Part shown: positions 63,476 through 64,000 of the stretch, piece after piece | How positions within the stretch are numbered: the first letter of the stretch is position 1 | How the letters are laid out: each line of letters begins with the position of its first letter | Assembly (NCBI RefSeq): GCF_021130785.1 | Contig: NW_025777948.1 | Span: forward strand, 1 to 64,000 | Source of the DNA: Homalodisca vitripennis | Lineage: Eukaryota > Arthropoda > Insecta > Hemiptera > Cicadellidae | DNA: 64,000 nucleotides | Direction: 5' to 3' | Notes under the pieces: model-generated | Database searches by the model: none | Told to the model about the DNA's origin: nothing | The model's input: only the letters and a program-made list of their open reading frames with translations | Translations under genes and position numbers: made by a program

Positions 63476-64000
63476 CCGATGTTTTGTTCGGTAATAAGTA
63501 TTTTTACAAGCAATATAGCAACTGGTAGATATTTTATTGGAGTTTTTATTCTAACTCATGTTGTATATTACCATTCCCTATCCTAATGTAAACATATTAC
63601 GATCTAACCTAAATAAGTTGTGACTTATATAATAAATTATCTGCTATACATTTATAAGAAATGAACAAAATTAGGAAATCAATTTTTTGTCCATGAAACA
63701 CAACATTTACTAGTCTCCGGTGGCCCGTTTTTAAGTTATTAAAATATAATTGTACGATTCAAACAAGACGCAACTCAGGGCAAAATTATATTCTTTCATA
63801 TCGTTTACACCCGTATATGGGGTATTTATTCATATTGTTTAAAAACATTTTCTGTCTGATTATGCATGGGTATATGTGCTTCAGAAAAACTATAAAGTTT
63901 AGACTTTATGAACTAGCTGTTAAATTTGAAGTACACTCGATCGTTCCTTGCTCTATTTCACATTTGTGAAGAAATGGAAAAAACGTTTTCAGAATGTCAT

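Larger units (their letters stand above)
59192..64000 (+). repeat. Direct segmental duplicate S2 (matches 26404-31129)
   Basis: Follows the diverged unit exactly as S1 follows the array, and aligns to the end of the window (31129 corresponds to 64000). Differences from S1 include: an extra near-repeat of about 18 bp within 60280-60310 (AGCTAAATCCGG next to AGCTAAGTATGG); an expanded TA tract (63421-63470, against about 12 bp in S1); and scattered indels. The right end of this duplication is not in view. Confidence 0.95.

Overview
This is AT-rich eukaryotic nuclear DNA, most likely from an arthropod and probably an insect. It contains a non-LTR retrotransposon RT fragment, a Mutator-like (MULE) transposase with terminal inverted repeats, a Helitron helicase fragment, a poly(A)-tailed retroposon, long TA, TC and CA microsatellites, and candidate splice sites. 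There are no bacterial-style operons, and I recognise no intact cellular gene. All recognisable protein-coding sequence is decayed mobile-element sequence.

The main feature is nested segmental duplication. Positions 1-26403 are a direct tandem array of units of about 9.64 kb: a partial unit at 1-7108 and complete units at 7109-16749 and 16750-26403. The units look nearly identical by eye. Each carries the same 5'-truncated LINE 3' end, the same TA microsatellite and the same tRNA-like A-box sequence. One older, diverged copy of the unit lies at about 49177-59191. It shares its unit borders with the array but lacks the LINE insertion. It has its own insertion (foldback plus Helitron helicase fragment), its own deletions, and an internal duplication with a period of about 991 bp.

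The DNA right of the array (26404-31129) is repeated in direct orientation right of the diverged unit (59192-64000, cut by the window edge). So a segment of about 32.8 kb (26404-59191), made of about 22.8 kb of single-copy DNA plus one unit, is itself followed by a repeat of its own beginning. A model that fits is: first, duplication of a large block holding one unit; then divergence; then LINE insertion into one unit; then local amplification of that unit.

The single-copy spacer (31130-49176) holds a degenerate 150-bp-period repeat (31650-32290), a poly(A) retroposon (37794-38105), a MULE-type DNA transposon with 15-bp inverted ends (39883-41515), a 330-bp TC tract, other microsatellites, and a few short unrecognised open frames listed at low confidence. 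The rest looks like neutral intergenic or intronic AT-rich DNA.
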